From Desulfobacterales bacterium (GTDB lineage Bacteria > Desulfobacterota > Desulfobacteria > Desulfobacterales > Desulfosalsimonadaceae), in NCBI GenBank assembly GCA_018399455.1, contig JAGYOT010000107.1, forward strand, positions 1-6,619: a stretch of 6,619 nucleotides of DNA. The letters are read 5' to 3'. Below the pieces are notes generated by a model, which saw only the letters and a program-made list of their open reading frames with translations, was not told where the DNA came from and did not search any database. Below are positions 1-6,298 of the stretch, piece after piece (within the stretch, counting starts at the first letter, position 1; each line of letters begins with the position of its first letter). The position numbers were made by a program, and so were the translations under genes.

Positions 1-965
1 TCAAAAAATTTATTGGGCGAGGTCCCATAATAAAAGGCTGGAACGTTGGCCAGAATCATTAAACCGGCATCCGCTCGCCGTTGCAGACAGGCCAACTGTT
101 TTTTCGGGACAGGATCCATAAACAGGCAATTTATCAAGCCTTCGTCTGCGGCCCGCTGTTGCAGTCGCGGTTTAAGCTTGCCGTCCCCTATCAAAATCAG
201 TTTGATATCCGAACGCTGACGTTTCAATAATTCTGCTGCCGCATCCAGAACCGCATCCAAACCATTGGCTACGCCATGGGCACCGGAAAAGATGGCCACA
301 AAATCGTTCTCAGAAACGTTCTCGGGAGTTCTATTGCCCTCGGCGTAAGGGGTGAACAGATCCAGATCACAGCCGTTGGGGATCATGGCAATATTTTCCG
401 CCTTGATCCCACGCCGCTTAATGCCTTCAACGATTCCGGGAGAGAGTCCGATGCATTTTTTCGCCGCATGATAGGAAAGCCATTCGAGGAGACTCATGGC
501 TTTTAAAACCACAGGGTCCTTGATCACCCCCATTTCCCTGGGAAGTTCGGGCCACAGGTCTCTCACTTCAAAGACAAAGGGTTTCCGCCGCAGAAAAGAG
601 GCGGCAATTCCGGGCAGACCCACCGTCAGGGGGGTGGATGTGGTAAAAATAAGGTCATATTTTGCGGTCAGGGCAATTTTGATGCTGCGCAAGGAAAAAC
701 GCAAAAAAGTCAGGGTTCTTTTGAAAAAACTATCGTAATTCGAATAAGGTAATTCCAGCTCGATGACTTCAATCCCGTCGACACAGCCCCTGCGTTTCCC
801 GGCCTGGAATTCGCCGGAAAGCCCGGTTTTACCCAATGAGGTTGACGCGCAAACCATGGTGACCTTATGTCCCCGTTCGATCAGCGCTTTGGAAATTTCG
901 TAGGACCTGAGACCGCCGGCACCTTCCGGAGTGGAAAAATATTGGTGAAAGTACAGGATTTCCAT
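1..965 (-). CDS. WbuB-like GT4 glycosyltransferase (C-terminus cut by window edge)
   Basis: I translated this gene by hand from an ATG at 965; 321 codons are open to the left edge. It starts MEILYFHQYFSTPEGAGGLR, the GT-B N-terminal opening typical of WbuB-type family 4 enzymes. Further motifs are FEVRDLWPE (132-140), IPNGCDLDLF (195-204), FSGAHGVANGLD (226-237, start of the donor-binding C-terminal Rossmann domain) and GTSPNKF (314-320), which in this family precedes the acidic loop binding the nucleotide sugar. Family members are about 400 residues, so roughly 80 are missing. There is no signal peptide; it should act at the cytoplasmic face of the inner membrane, adding a sugar to a lipid-linked repeat unit. 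WbuB of E. coli O26 is associated with N-acetyl-L-fucosamine transfer, but the sugar here is not readable. The start is supported by GAGGTG at 969-974, which overlaps the stop of the preceding lyase-like gene, so the two are probably translationally coupled. Family confident, substrate unknown. Confidence 0.93.
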   Translation of the reverse strand, partial: MEILYFHQYFSTPEGAGGLRSYEISKALIERGHKVTMVCASTSLGKTGLSGEFQAGKRRGCVDGIEVIELELPYSNYDSFFKRTLTFLRFSLRSIKIALTAKYDLIFTTSTPLTVGLPGIAASFLRRKPFVFEVRDLWPELPREMGVIKDPVVLKAMSLLEWLSYHAAKKCIGLSPGIVEGIKRRGIKAENIAMIPNGCDLDLFTPYAEGNRTPENVSENDFVAIFSGAHGVANGLDAVLDAAAELLKRQRSDIKLILIGDGKLKPRLQQRAADEGLINCLFMDPVPKKQLACLQRRADAGLMILANVPAFYYGTSPNKFF

Positions 966-968
966 GGG

Positions 969-974
969 CACCTC
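969..974 (-). promoter_or_regulatory. Ribosome binding site of the WbuB-like gene
   Basis: GAGGTG on the minus strand lies three bases before the ATG at 965 (GAGG is five bases away). It shares two bases with the TGA stop (975-973) of the upstream gene. The overlap suggests reinitiation or coupling, and it fixes the start of the WbuB-like gene. Confidence 0.6.
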
Positions 975-2880
975 ATGCTGTGATGTGAATTTGGGACATT
1001 AAAACAGCCTCTTTACTATCGACTTCAATTTCAAGGACTTGAAGCCTTGATTTATGAAGATAAAAATGAGATTCCCACCCTTCTTGCAACTCAAATCGCT
1101 TGATCGGGACGCTGCTTGTGACCTGTATCTGGAAAAGCTCCCCGACACATTTATCACCTGAAATGTGCCAATGGCCCGGCACAAGACGCCACCGAAGAAC
1201 AGCCGAGGACTGGACCCCACGGATCTCATCGACAACGGTCCATATTTCCGACACTCTGGTGACAGTACGTTTGTGCTCTGCCCCCAGAGTGTCGCGATAC
1301 GAACCAGACCAGCGGTCCCCTGCCCCGTCGCAAGAAAAATCATCGCTTTTGTTCATCGTCAACCAGGCTCCCCGCAAAAACCGGCTCAGGCGGGGCATTT
1401 GATCCCGGCCATCGAACTCGACGGTATTGTGGGCAGCGGTCGAAGCGAAGTAACTTTGCCAGGGCTCTTCCGCGTTGTATGAATAGGAACCTGAATCCCG
1501 CAGAAGGTTGATCCCACCGCTCCAGAGATCCAAATGAAAGGCATCCGCATGTCCGGGGCGAAAACGAAACCGCGGAAAACGGACGACCCCCCAGGAGCAC
1601 CCGCCTCTGAACACCGCATAACCGCCATCAGAAAACTCCATACTGGCAGGCTTCGGTATTTTCGGTGGCCCGGTCGCTTCAAGTTGCAACCAGGAAAGCG
1701 GTTCGTCCCACGCTCCTTCCGGATACACCCGGCCTGCCCCGAACAGAGTCATGCCCAATTGAACCGAGGGGCGATAATCACGATAGGGTGTATTGGAAAG
1801 GACAAAAAGGCGAGCCCCGTCGTTGGTCCCCAGGTTGGGGGCGTCGCCGCTTTCGTCAACCATGTGATAGAGCCAGACGACCGCCGCCAGACAGCGCTTG
1901 TAATAGGTGTTGCTGAATTCTTTTACATTCAACCGACGGCGCCAGAACTCCACAATATTCAAGGTATCCACGAGGACTCGGTGGTAATTAACCGAATACT
2001 GGGAAAAACTGCCGTCTTTTTCGACCAGGCTGGTGACCCGATTTTCCAACCACTTGCGCCCTTTTCTTTGCCACCGGGCTCCTTGCTGTCGCATGTTTGG
2101 CTGGCGGCCGAATGTTTCGAGCCAGGCTCCGGCGACAAACAAAGCAGCGGCTTCACTGGTACCGTGATTGTTGTTCTGGGCGATTGCATAACGAAGGGTA
2201 GGTTCAACTCTACGACAGTGCTCAAAAACAAATCGGATCAAGGCGGCAGAAGGCTGCTCATGATTCCCCAGGATCCAAGCCGTAAGTAAAACCTGCTGCA
2301 CTCGGATACTAGCTTCCTGGCCGCACTTCCAGTTAGGCCCCGTATTCAGGGGGTTCTGTTGAATCCAATCCGAAGTCCAGCTGTTCAGGGTCTCTAAAAA
2401 GCGCCTATCAGCGGACTGTCGGTAGGCTCGGGCAAAAACAAGGGCCCAATCAAATCGGGACAGCTCCCAGACCAGTTTGATATCTCCGATAGTGAGGTCG
2501 AAATCAGAAAGTTTTGACCAATGCTGCCGTGGCTCTGCATAGCGTTGCCGAGTGTGCGGATTTAAAAACCAGTCGGGAGGAGAACCGACGCTGTATTTTT
2601 TATAGGAAAAATACAGCGCTTTGCCTGCCAGTAATTCCTCAGCCTGCTCGAGAACCGGGTTGCCTGAGGGCGACGACAACCCCTTGTTGGTTACATCCTG
2701 TGAGGTGTCAAACAGGTCGCCCTCATAGGCTTCGCCTCTGGGCAATCGTCTTTCCAGAAGTCCGCAGCGAAGTGCCAGCCGGTAGACAATCACGGTCGCC
2801 ACGCTGCGCAGTCCCAGACGCCACACAACTCCGAGCGAAAATCCTAATCGTCTGAACCTCTTCTCCTTACCGGGAGTCAA
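973..2880 (-). CDS. Heparinase II/III family (alginate-lyase-like) protein
   Basis: This is a two-domain protein of about 617-635 residues: an N-terminal alpha/alpha toroid and a C-terminal heparinase II/III beta-sandwich. Numbering from an in-frame ATG at 2955, visible motifs are NNNHGTSEAA (261-270), NYHR (323-326), GHADAFHLDLWSGG (468-481), DSGSYSYN (487-494) and WQSYFASTAAHNT (499-511). In characterised heparinase III-type lyases an Asn, a Tyr and a His do the beta-elimination; N263 or H264, Y324 and H469 are the likely counterparts, so the protein looks catalytically intact. Family knowledge suggests cleavage or modification of a uronate-containing glycan; the substrate is inferred only from the operon. 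No convincing signal peptide is visible. The start is uncertain. ATG 2955 would overlap the epimerase gene by 79 bases and add a non-conserved tail. TTG 2880 overlaps the epimerase stop as TTGA. GTG 2826 gives a shorter form beginning just before the RLGLRSVATVIVYRLALR segment. I give the TTG here. The gene ends seven bases before the WbuB-like gene. Confidence 0.88.
   Translation of the reverse strand: MTPGKEKRFRRLGFSLGVVWRLGLRSVATVIVYRLALRCGLLERRLPRGEAYEGDLFDTSQDVTNKGLSSPSGNPVLEQAEELLAGKALYFSYKKYSVGSPPDWFLNPHTRQRYAEPRQHWSKLSDFDLTIGDIKLVWELSRFDWALVFARAYRQSADRRFLETLNSWTSDWIQQNPLNTGPNWKCGQEASIRVQQVLLTAWILGNHEQPSAALIRFVFEHCRRVEPTLRYAIAQNNNHGTSEAAALFVAGAWLETFGRQPNMRQQGARWQRKGRKWLENRVTSLVEKDGSFSQYSVNYHRVLVDTLNIVEFWRRRLNVKEFSNTYYKRCLAAVVWLYHMVDESGDAPNLGTNDGARLFVLSNTPYRDYRPSVQLGMTLFGAGRVYPEGAWDEPLSWLQLEATGPPKIPKPASMEFSDGGYAVFRGGCSWGVVRFPRFRFRPGHADAFHLDLWSGGINLLRDSGSYSYNAEEPWQSYFASTAAHNTVEFDGRDQMPRLSRFLRGAWLTMNKSDDFSCDGAGDRWSGSYRDTLGAEHKRTVTRVSEIWTVVDEIRGVQSSAVLRWRLVPGHWHISGDKCVGELFQIQVTSSVPIKRFELQEGWESHFYLHKSRLQVLEIEVDSKEAVLMSQIHITA
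2589..2618. repeat. Perfect 12-bp inverted repeat inside the lyase-like gene
   Basis: The left arm at 2589-2600 is CGCTGTATTTTT and the right arm at 2607-2618 is its exact reverse complement, with a six-base loop (TATAGG on the plus strand). In the minus-strand mRNA it would form a 12-bp hairpin within the codons for ALYFSYKKYS (about residues 113-122, numbered from ATG 2955). No T-tract follows either arm, so it does not look like an intrinsic terminator. It could be an RNA structure affecting translation or decay, or a coincidence of Tyr/Lys/Phe codons. Confidence 0.85.
2857..2869 (-). promoter_or_regulatory. Strong Shine-Dalgarno-like sequence without a matching start codon
   Basis: The minus strand reads TAAGGAGAAGAGG just after the stop of the epimerase gene (2877). 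AAGGAG (2868-2863) is near-ideal, but the in-frame codon six bases downstream is TTC (2856-2854). The next in-frame ATG/GTG/TTG is the GTG at 2826-2824. It may serve the lyase-like gene through an unrecognised start, or be a relic. Confidence 0.4.
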
Positions 2881-4007
2881 GGGGCCGCCAGCGGTTGTTG
2901 GTCCTGAATCGCCAGTAAAATTTCGACAATTCTGTCCGCTGCTTTGCCGTCCCATTTTTCCGGAATTTTACTGGAGGAGAAATTGCCATGGAGCACCCTT
3001 TGGGCCGCTTCGAGGATTTTTCCCCTGCTGTTTCCTACCAGCACATTAGTGCCTTCATCACAGGTTATGGGACGTTCTGTATTGTGTCGCAAGGTTATAC
3101 AGGGCACTCCAAGCACCGTCGTTTCCTCCTGCAAACCTCCGCTATCGGTGAGCACCATCCGCGCCCCCATATTCAGATGCAGAAACTCCAGATAGCCCAA
3201 AGGTTCCCTCAGCCAGATACCCTGAACTGTTTTGCCCTTGGAGAAAAACTGTTCATAGCCGAACTGGGCCGCCATTTTGCGGGTTCGCGGATGAATCGGG
3301 AAAATTATGGGGATTTCCTGCGCGATAGATGCCAAGGCCTGCAGGATTTCAAGAAAGATGGCCGCATCGTCCACGTTTGAAGGGCGATGAAGGGTCAGAG
3401 TTGCGTAACCGCCAGCTTTAAGATTCAGGTCATCCCGCAAAGAGAGTTGTGCCGCCCTGTCCCTGTGCGTGAGTAAGGTGTCAATCATGACATTGCCGAC
3501 AAAAAAGATCCGATCTTCCGAAACACCTTCGTCTTTAAGGTTCCGATCGGCAATCCGATCGGTGGTGAACAGATAATCACAGAGCACATCGGTACAAAGC
3601 CGGTTGATTTCTTCGGGCATGTCCATATCCCGGGAGCGCAGTCCGGCTTCGACGTGGGCGACCTTGATGCCCAGTTTTTTGGCCGTGATGGTGCAGGCCA
3701 TTGTAGAGTTCACATCGCCAACCACGACCACAAGATCCGGTCGCTCTTCCAAACAGACCTTTTCGAAAGCGACCATGACCCCGGCGGTTTGCAGAGCATG
3801 GGACCCCGATCCGATTCCGAGGTCCATATCCGGTTTCGGCATACCGAGTTCATCAAAAAAGACCGTACTCATTTTTTCGTCGTAGTGCTGCCCGGTATGA
3901 ACCAGAAGATGTTTAATCCGATCCGGGTGCCGGTTCATGGCCTGAATAATGGGCGCAATTTTCATAAAATTAGGACGGGCTCCTACCACATTGATAATTT
4001 TCAGCAT
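2877..4007 (-). CDS. wecB: Non-hydrolysing UDP-N-acetylglucosamine 2-epimerase (WecB/MnaA family)
   Basis: This 376-residue cytoplasmic enzyme has the normal length for the family, which interconverts UDP-GlcNAc and UDP-ManNAc by anti-elimination and re-addition of UDP. Motifs in order: GARPNFMKIAPI (9-20), HTGQHYDEKMS (37-47), VVGDVNSTMA (95-104), HVEAGLRS (118-125), MPEEINR (130-136), TLHRPSNVD (205-213) and TDSGGLQEE (287-295). By comparison with E. coli WecB (Asp95, Glu117, Glu131, His213), the catalytic residues appear to be D98, E120, E132 and H207, all present. The HRPSN signature and MPEEINR differ from E. coli WecB and lean towards the wider WbpI-like or environmental branch, so the true substrate could be a modified UDP-HexNAc (for example a uronic acid form). 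The gene overlaps the preceding glycosyltransferase by seven bases (ATGCTGA) and has GAGGA five bases before its ATG. Its TGA overlaps the possible TTG start of the lyase-like gene. Fold and family are very secure; the exact substrate is less so. Confidence 0.95.
   Translation of the reverse strand: MLKIINVVGARPNFMKIAPIIQAMNRHPDRIKHLLVHTGQHYDEKMSTVFFDELGMPKPDMDLGIGSGSHALQTAGVMVAFEKVCLEERPDLVVVVGDVNSTMACTITAKKLGIKVAHVEAGLRSRDMDMPEEINRLCTDVLCDYLFTTDRIADRNLKDEGVSEDRIFFVGNVMIDTLLTHRDRAAQLSLRDDLNLKAGGYATLTLHRPSNVDDAAIFLEILQALASIAQEIPIIFPIHPRTRKMAAQFGYEQFFSKGKTVQGIWLREPLGYLEFLHLNMGARMVLTDSGGLQEETTVLGVPCITLRHNTERPITCDEGTNVLVGNSRGKILEAAQRVLHGNFSSSKIPEKWDGKAADRIVEILLAIQDQQPLAAP
3543..3562. repeat. Doubled palindrome CCGATCGG with 4-base spacer
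   Basis: Two copies of the self-complementary octamer CCGATCGG (3543-3550 and 3555-3562) are separated by CAAT. The pair can also fold as an 8-bp stem with a 4-base loop. It sits in the epimerase gene over the codons for TDRIADRN and is most simply explained by two Asp-Arg codon pairs. Confidence 0.6.
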
Positions 4008-5074
4008 TTATATCCTCGCCTCTGTTTATTCCGGATAGTCATGGCCAAGTTCTGACACAAACGGACAAAATATTCGGTCCACTGTTCGAAATCGAACAGG
4101 GTTCTTTGTTCCATCGCCCCTCGGCACAGCTTTGTATAAAACAGTTCGTCCTCCACCAGCGCAGACATCGCCTGAAAAAGCGCCTCGGCATCCCGGGGTG
4201 GAATAAGCATCCCGCAGGTTTCGTCGACTATTTCAGGGATCTCCTTCCACAAGGTTGTAATCACCGGAATCCCGGCATTAAAGGCTTCCAGAATGACTCC
4301 GGGGTAGCCTTCCCCCCCGTAATAGGTCGGCAACAAAAGAGCGTCATGGCGACCCAGCACCTCCGGCACGGCATCCGGTTCCACCACGCCACAGTACTGC
4401 ACCCGCTTGCATGGGCTGAACATATCCTCGTTTAAACCGTCATAAAAAGGACCGTAAACATGCACGGAGACATCCTCCGGCAGGCGTTCGGCGGCGGCCA
4501 TAATTTCGCTGATACCTTTGGTCGCCCGTAAATGTCCCAAAAAAACGAAGTGTTTGCAGACTGTCTTTGTCTGTCCAGTCACGTCTTGCGGACCCGATAG
4601 CGGGCGGCTGGTGGGAAACCATTCCACCCGTTCCAATCCTGCATCGATCGCCGCTCTTTTGAGTGCTTTGGTCTGAACCAGATAGAGGTCAGCCCGCCTG
4701 ATGATCCCATTCGCTGCAAGGTACGAAATACCTTTCAATTCCCGATGATCCATTCCGCCAAACCGTCGTATCATCAGTGGTTTTCCATATAAACGACAGA
4801 TCAGCAGAACAAATGGACCCAGCAGGGGCAAGGCATGCAACCCGACATGCAAAGTGACCACATCAACGGCTCGGACCTCTGCGGTTATTTTTCGGAGAAT
4901 CCCGATAAATTGGCGTGACCCCCGCAGCCGGCTGCCACGAATGCCTCCGGTATTTACCACCCGGATTCGAACATCTTTACGTCCCGCAAGGGCCCGCACA
5001 AGATGTCTCAACGAAACCGTGGTCCCTCCTACCGGGGGCGGCAAAGTGCCTATAAGGAGTATCTCAAGGCTCAC
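4001..5074 (-). CDS. GT4 family glycosyltransferase
   Basis: This soluble GT-B fold retaining glycosyltransferase has about 357 residues. Numbering from the alternative GTG at 5083, the N-terminal loop is LIGTLPPPVGGTT (10-22), a variant of the glycine-rich acceptor-side motif. FLGHLRATKGI (181-191) opens the C-terminal donor-binding domain. EGYPGVILEAFNAGIP (258-273) holds the EX7E pair E258 and E266 that contacts the nucleotide sugar. It should add one sugar to the lipid-linked repeat unit at the inner membrane; donor and acceptor are not readable. Two GTG starts are possible. GTG 5083 has no good Shine-Dalgarno sequence. GTG 5074 has AAGGTGGG four bases upstream and yields MSLEILLIGTLPPPVGG, which fits where family members usually start, so I prefer it. 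The 3' end overlaps the epimerase gene by seven bases. It follows the membrane protein gene after about 42 bases, the largest gap in the window. Confidence 0.92.
   Translation of the reverse strand: MSLEILLIGTLPPPVGGTTVSLRHLVRALAGRKDVRIRVVNTGGIRGSRLRGSRQFIGILRKITAEVRAVDVVTLHVGLHALPLLGPFVLLICRLYGKPLMIRRFGGMDHRELKGISYLAANGIIRRADLYLVQTKALKRAAIDAGLERVEWFPTSRPLSGPQDVTGQTKTVCKHFVFLGHLRATKGISEIMAAAERLPEDVSVHVYGPFYDGLNEDMFSPCKRVQYCGVVEPDAVPEVLGRHDALLLPTYYGGEGYPGVILEAFNAGIPVITTLWKEIPEIVDETCGMLIPPRDAEALFQAMSALVEDELFYTKLCRGAMEQRTLFDFEQWTEYFVRLCQNLAMTIRNKQRRGYKC
4013..4017 (-). promoter_or_regulatory. Ribosome binding site of the epimerase gene
   Basis: GAGGA on the minus strand, five bases before the ATG at 4007, lies within the last codons of the upstream glycosyltransferase. 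It supports the ATG that overlaps the previous stop. Confidence 0.55.
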
Positions 5075-5120
5075 AGCGCCCACCTTGATGGCCGATGAAC
5101 ATCGCTATCCCGGTCTTCAT
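5064..5120 (-). other. Possible 18-codon coupling mini-ORF
   Basis: An ATG overlaps the stop of the membrane protein gene (ATGA at 5120-5117). It opens an 18-codon frame, MKTGIAMFIGHQGGRCEP, which ends at TGA 5066-5064 just inside the next glycosyltransferase gene, about ten bases past its preferred GTG start. It has no clear Shine-Dalgarno sequence. It could keep ribosomes on the message across the gap and help initiation at the weak GTG, or be chance. I do not claim it makes a functional peptide. Confidence 0.2.
5079..5086 (-). promoter_or_regulatory. Shine-Dalgarno sequence choosing the GTG start at 5074
   Basis: AAGGTGGG on the minus strand is four bases before GTG 5074 and includes the alternative GTG at 5083. 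It is one mismatch from AAGGAGG and favours the downstream start of the GT4 gene. Confidence 0.5.
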
Positions 5121-6298
5121 GGAAAAGGCTTTGTTGCCACGCCATTTATTTCCTCCTGTTTTTTTACCTGCACAGCCCCCTGAACCGAAAGCAGACCAAT
5201 CAGAAACCAGGTCGGTTTACGATGGGCCCAACCCAGGGTCATAACCCCGACAAACCAGGTGAGAAAAATGAAAATCCACATTTTTCTTTTCAAGCTGTCC
5301 ATACGTTTGGTGCCATAAAGCGCTGCCGCGACAATGGCTAGAAACAGACAAAGGCCTATGATTCCAAGATCTACCATAACCGACAGAAACAGGTTGTGCG
5401 GTGACACCCAGATGCCGAAATAAGACTCAAAGCTGGTTCGAAAACTGCCAATGCCGGTACCCATCAGTGGGTGGTCGGCAAAAATCTCGATCCCTCCCCG
5501 CCAGATGTTTACCCGCGACCCGACATCTCCTTCTGCAACCTGACTTCCAATGGTCATTAATCTGTCCCAGGAATAGGCGGGGACAAATTTGGCCACCAGG
5601 ATTCCGGACAATAAAATCAGCAGCAAAAATAATGATTTTTTAAGCATAGACAATTTGGGAATCCCTGAAACGACAAAAACCAAGGCGACAATCAAGGCCA
5701 CAAACGCAGCCCGAGAAGCCGTAAGGATTATGGCAATAAAAGCCAGTGGCACGTAAAAGCTACAAATCCAAATGAAAACCTTTTTTTGGGTAGCCGTGAC
5801 GATGTACCAGGCCATAGGGACAGCCAGAGCGATGGTCAAGCCAATGTCATTCGGGTCAAATCCCGTAGCTGAATACCTGAAATATGAGCTTTGAAGTCCC
5901 TGCAAAAACGCTGTAATAATACTTATAATCGGGACAAAGGCTCCAAGGATGTAAGCCTTCATCAACTGCATCTGCTGATTTTCAGATTGAGAGAATTCCC
6001 ATATGATCCATAAAAATACCCCGTGTTTTACATATATGGATATCGAGTCTTTACTGCCTTCGAGATCAATACTCCAAAAAAAGCTGGCCATGAGCCAGAT
6101 AAGAAAAATGCCAAAAAAGCACTGAACAGGACCTAAATTTCTTATGCCCTGCTTTTTGCACATAAAACCTATAGCCGCAACGACCACAACCAATCCAATG
6201 ATACGGGAGATCGTTCCAAAACCCGGCAGAACAAACATGTTCTCAGCCGGGATCGAAAAGACCAGCAATAAAAGAAGTCGAAAAGTCCACTTATCCAC
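5117..6298 (-). CDS. O-antigen polymerase/ligase family membrane protein (Wzy/WaaL-like)
   Basis: This 393-residue polytopic inner-membrane protein has roughly 11 or 12 hydrophobic segments and the pattern of the O-antigen ligase/Wzy_C family. Marks include FFWSIDLEGS (73-82), GFDPNDIG (146-153, the PND motif), LTASRAAF (192-199), the large periplasmic loop with SRVNIWRGGIEIFADHPLMG (261-280) followed by TGIGSF, and SPHNLFL (299-305, conserved His-Asn). Family members either polymerise undecaprenyl-linked repeat units or ligate polysaccharide to lipid A-core or protein. Sequence alone does not separate these roles; being among repeat-unit glycosyltransferases favours polymerase. The start is GTG at 6298, eight bases inside the upstream glycosyltransferase gene, with AAGGGG six bases before it. 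The C-terminus (VQVKKQEEINGVATKPFP) is short and cytosolic-looking. The coding sequence is visibly richer in A and T than its neighbours, as is common for Wzy genes. Family confident, exact activity open. Confidence 0.92.
   Translation of the reverse strand: MDKWTFRLLLLLVFSIPAENMFVLPGFGTISRIIGLVVVVAAIGFMCKKQGIRNLGPVQCFFGIFLIWLMASFFWSIDLEGSKDSISIYVKHGVFLWIIWEFSQSENQQMQLMKAYILGAFVPIISIITAFLQGLQSSYFRYSATGFDPNDIGLTIALAVPMAWYIVTATQKKVFIWICSFYVPLAFIAIILTASRAAFVALIVALVFVVSGIPKLSMLKKSLFLLLILLSGILVAKFVPAYSWDRLMTIGSQVAEGDVGSRVNIWRGGIEIFADHPLMGTGIGSFRTSFESYFGIWVSPHNLFLSVMVDLGIIGLCLFLAIVAAALYGTKRMDSLKRKMWIFIFLTWFVGVMTLGWAHRKPTWFLIGLLSVQGAVQVKKQEEINGVATKPFP

Noticed and set aside
276..738. Two overlapping plus-strand open frames near the left edge
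   Set aside because: They lie opposite the WbuB-like glycosyltransferase, whose family motifs run through the whole stretch on the minus strand.
1534..2289. Plus-strand open frame of 251 codons
   Set aside because: It lies entirely opposite the lyase-like gene, whose domain motifs are clear. The translation is low in recognisable structure and there is no domain signal or ribosome binding site; it is an antisense shadow.
2589..2618. The 12-bp inverted repeat as an intrinsic transcription terminator
   Set aside because: Neither strand has a run of T after the second arm, and the stem has only moderate GC at its base. The message must continue to the WbuB-like gene.
2881..2955. ATG at 2955 as the true start of the lyase-like protein
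   Set aside because: It requires a 79-base overlap with the conserved end of the epimerase and adds a Gly/Ser/Thr-rich tail that looks like an out-of-frame reading of that gene. Only a weak GGA precedes it.
3654..4055. Plus-strand open frame of 133 codons
   Set aside because: It is antisense to the conserved N-terminal half of the epimerase; no family resemblance.
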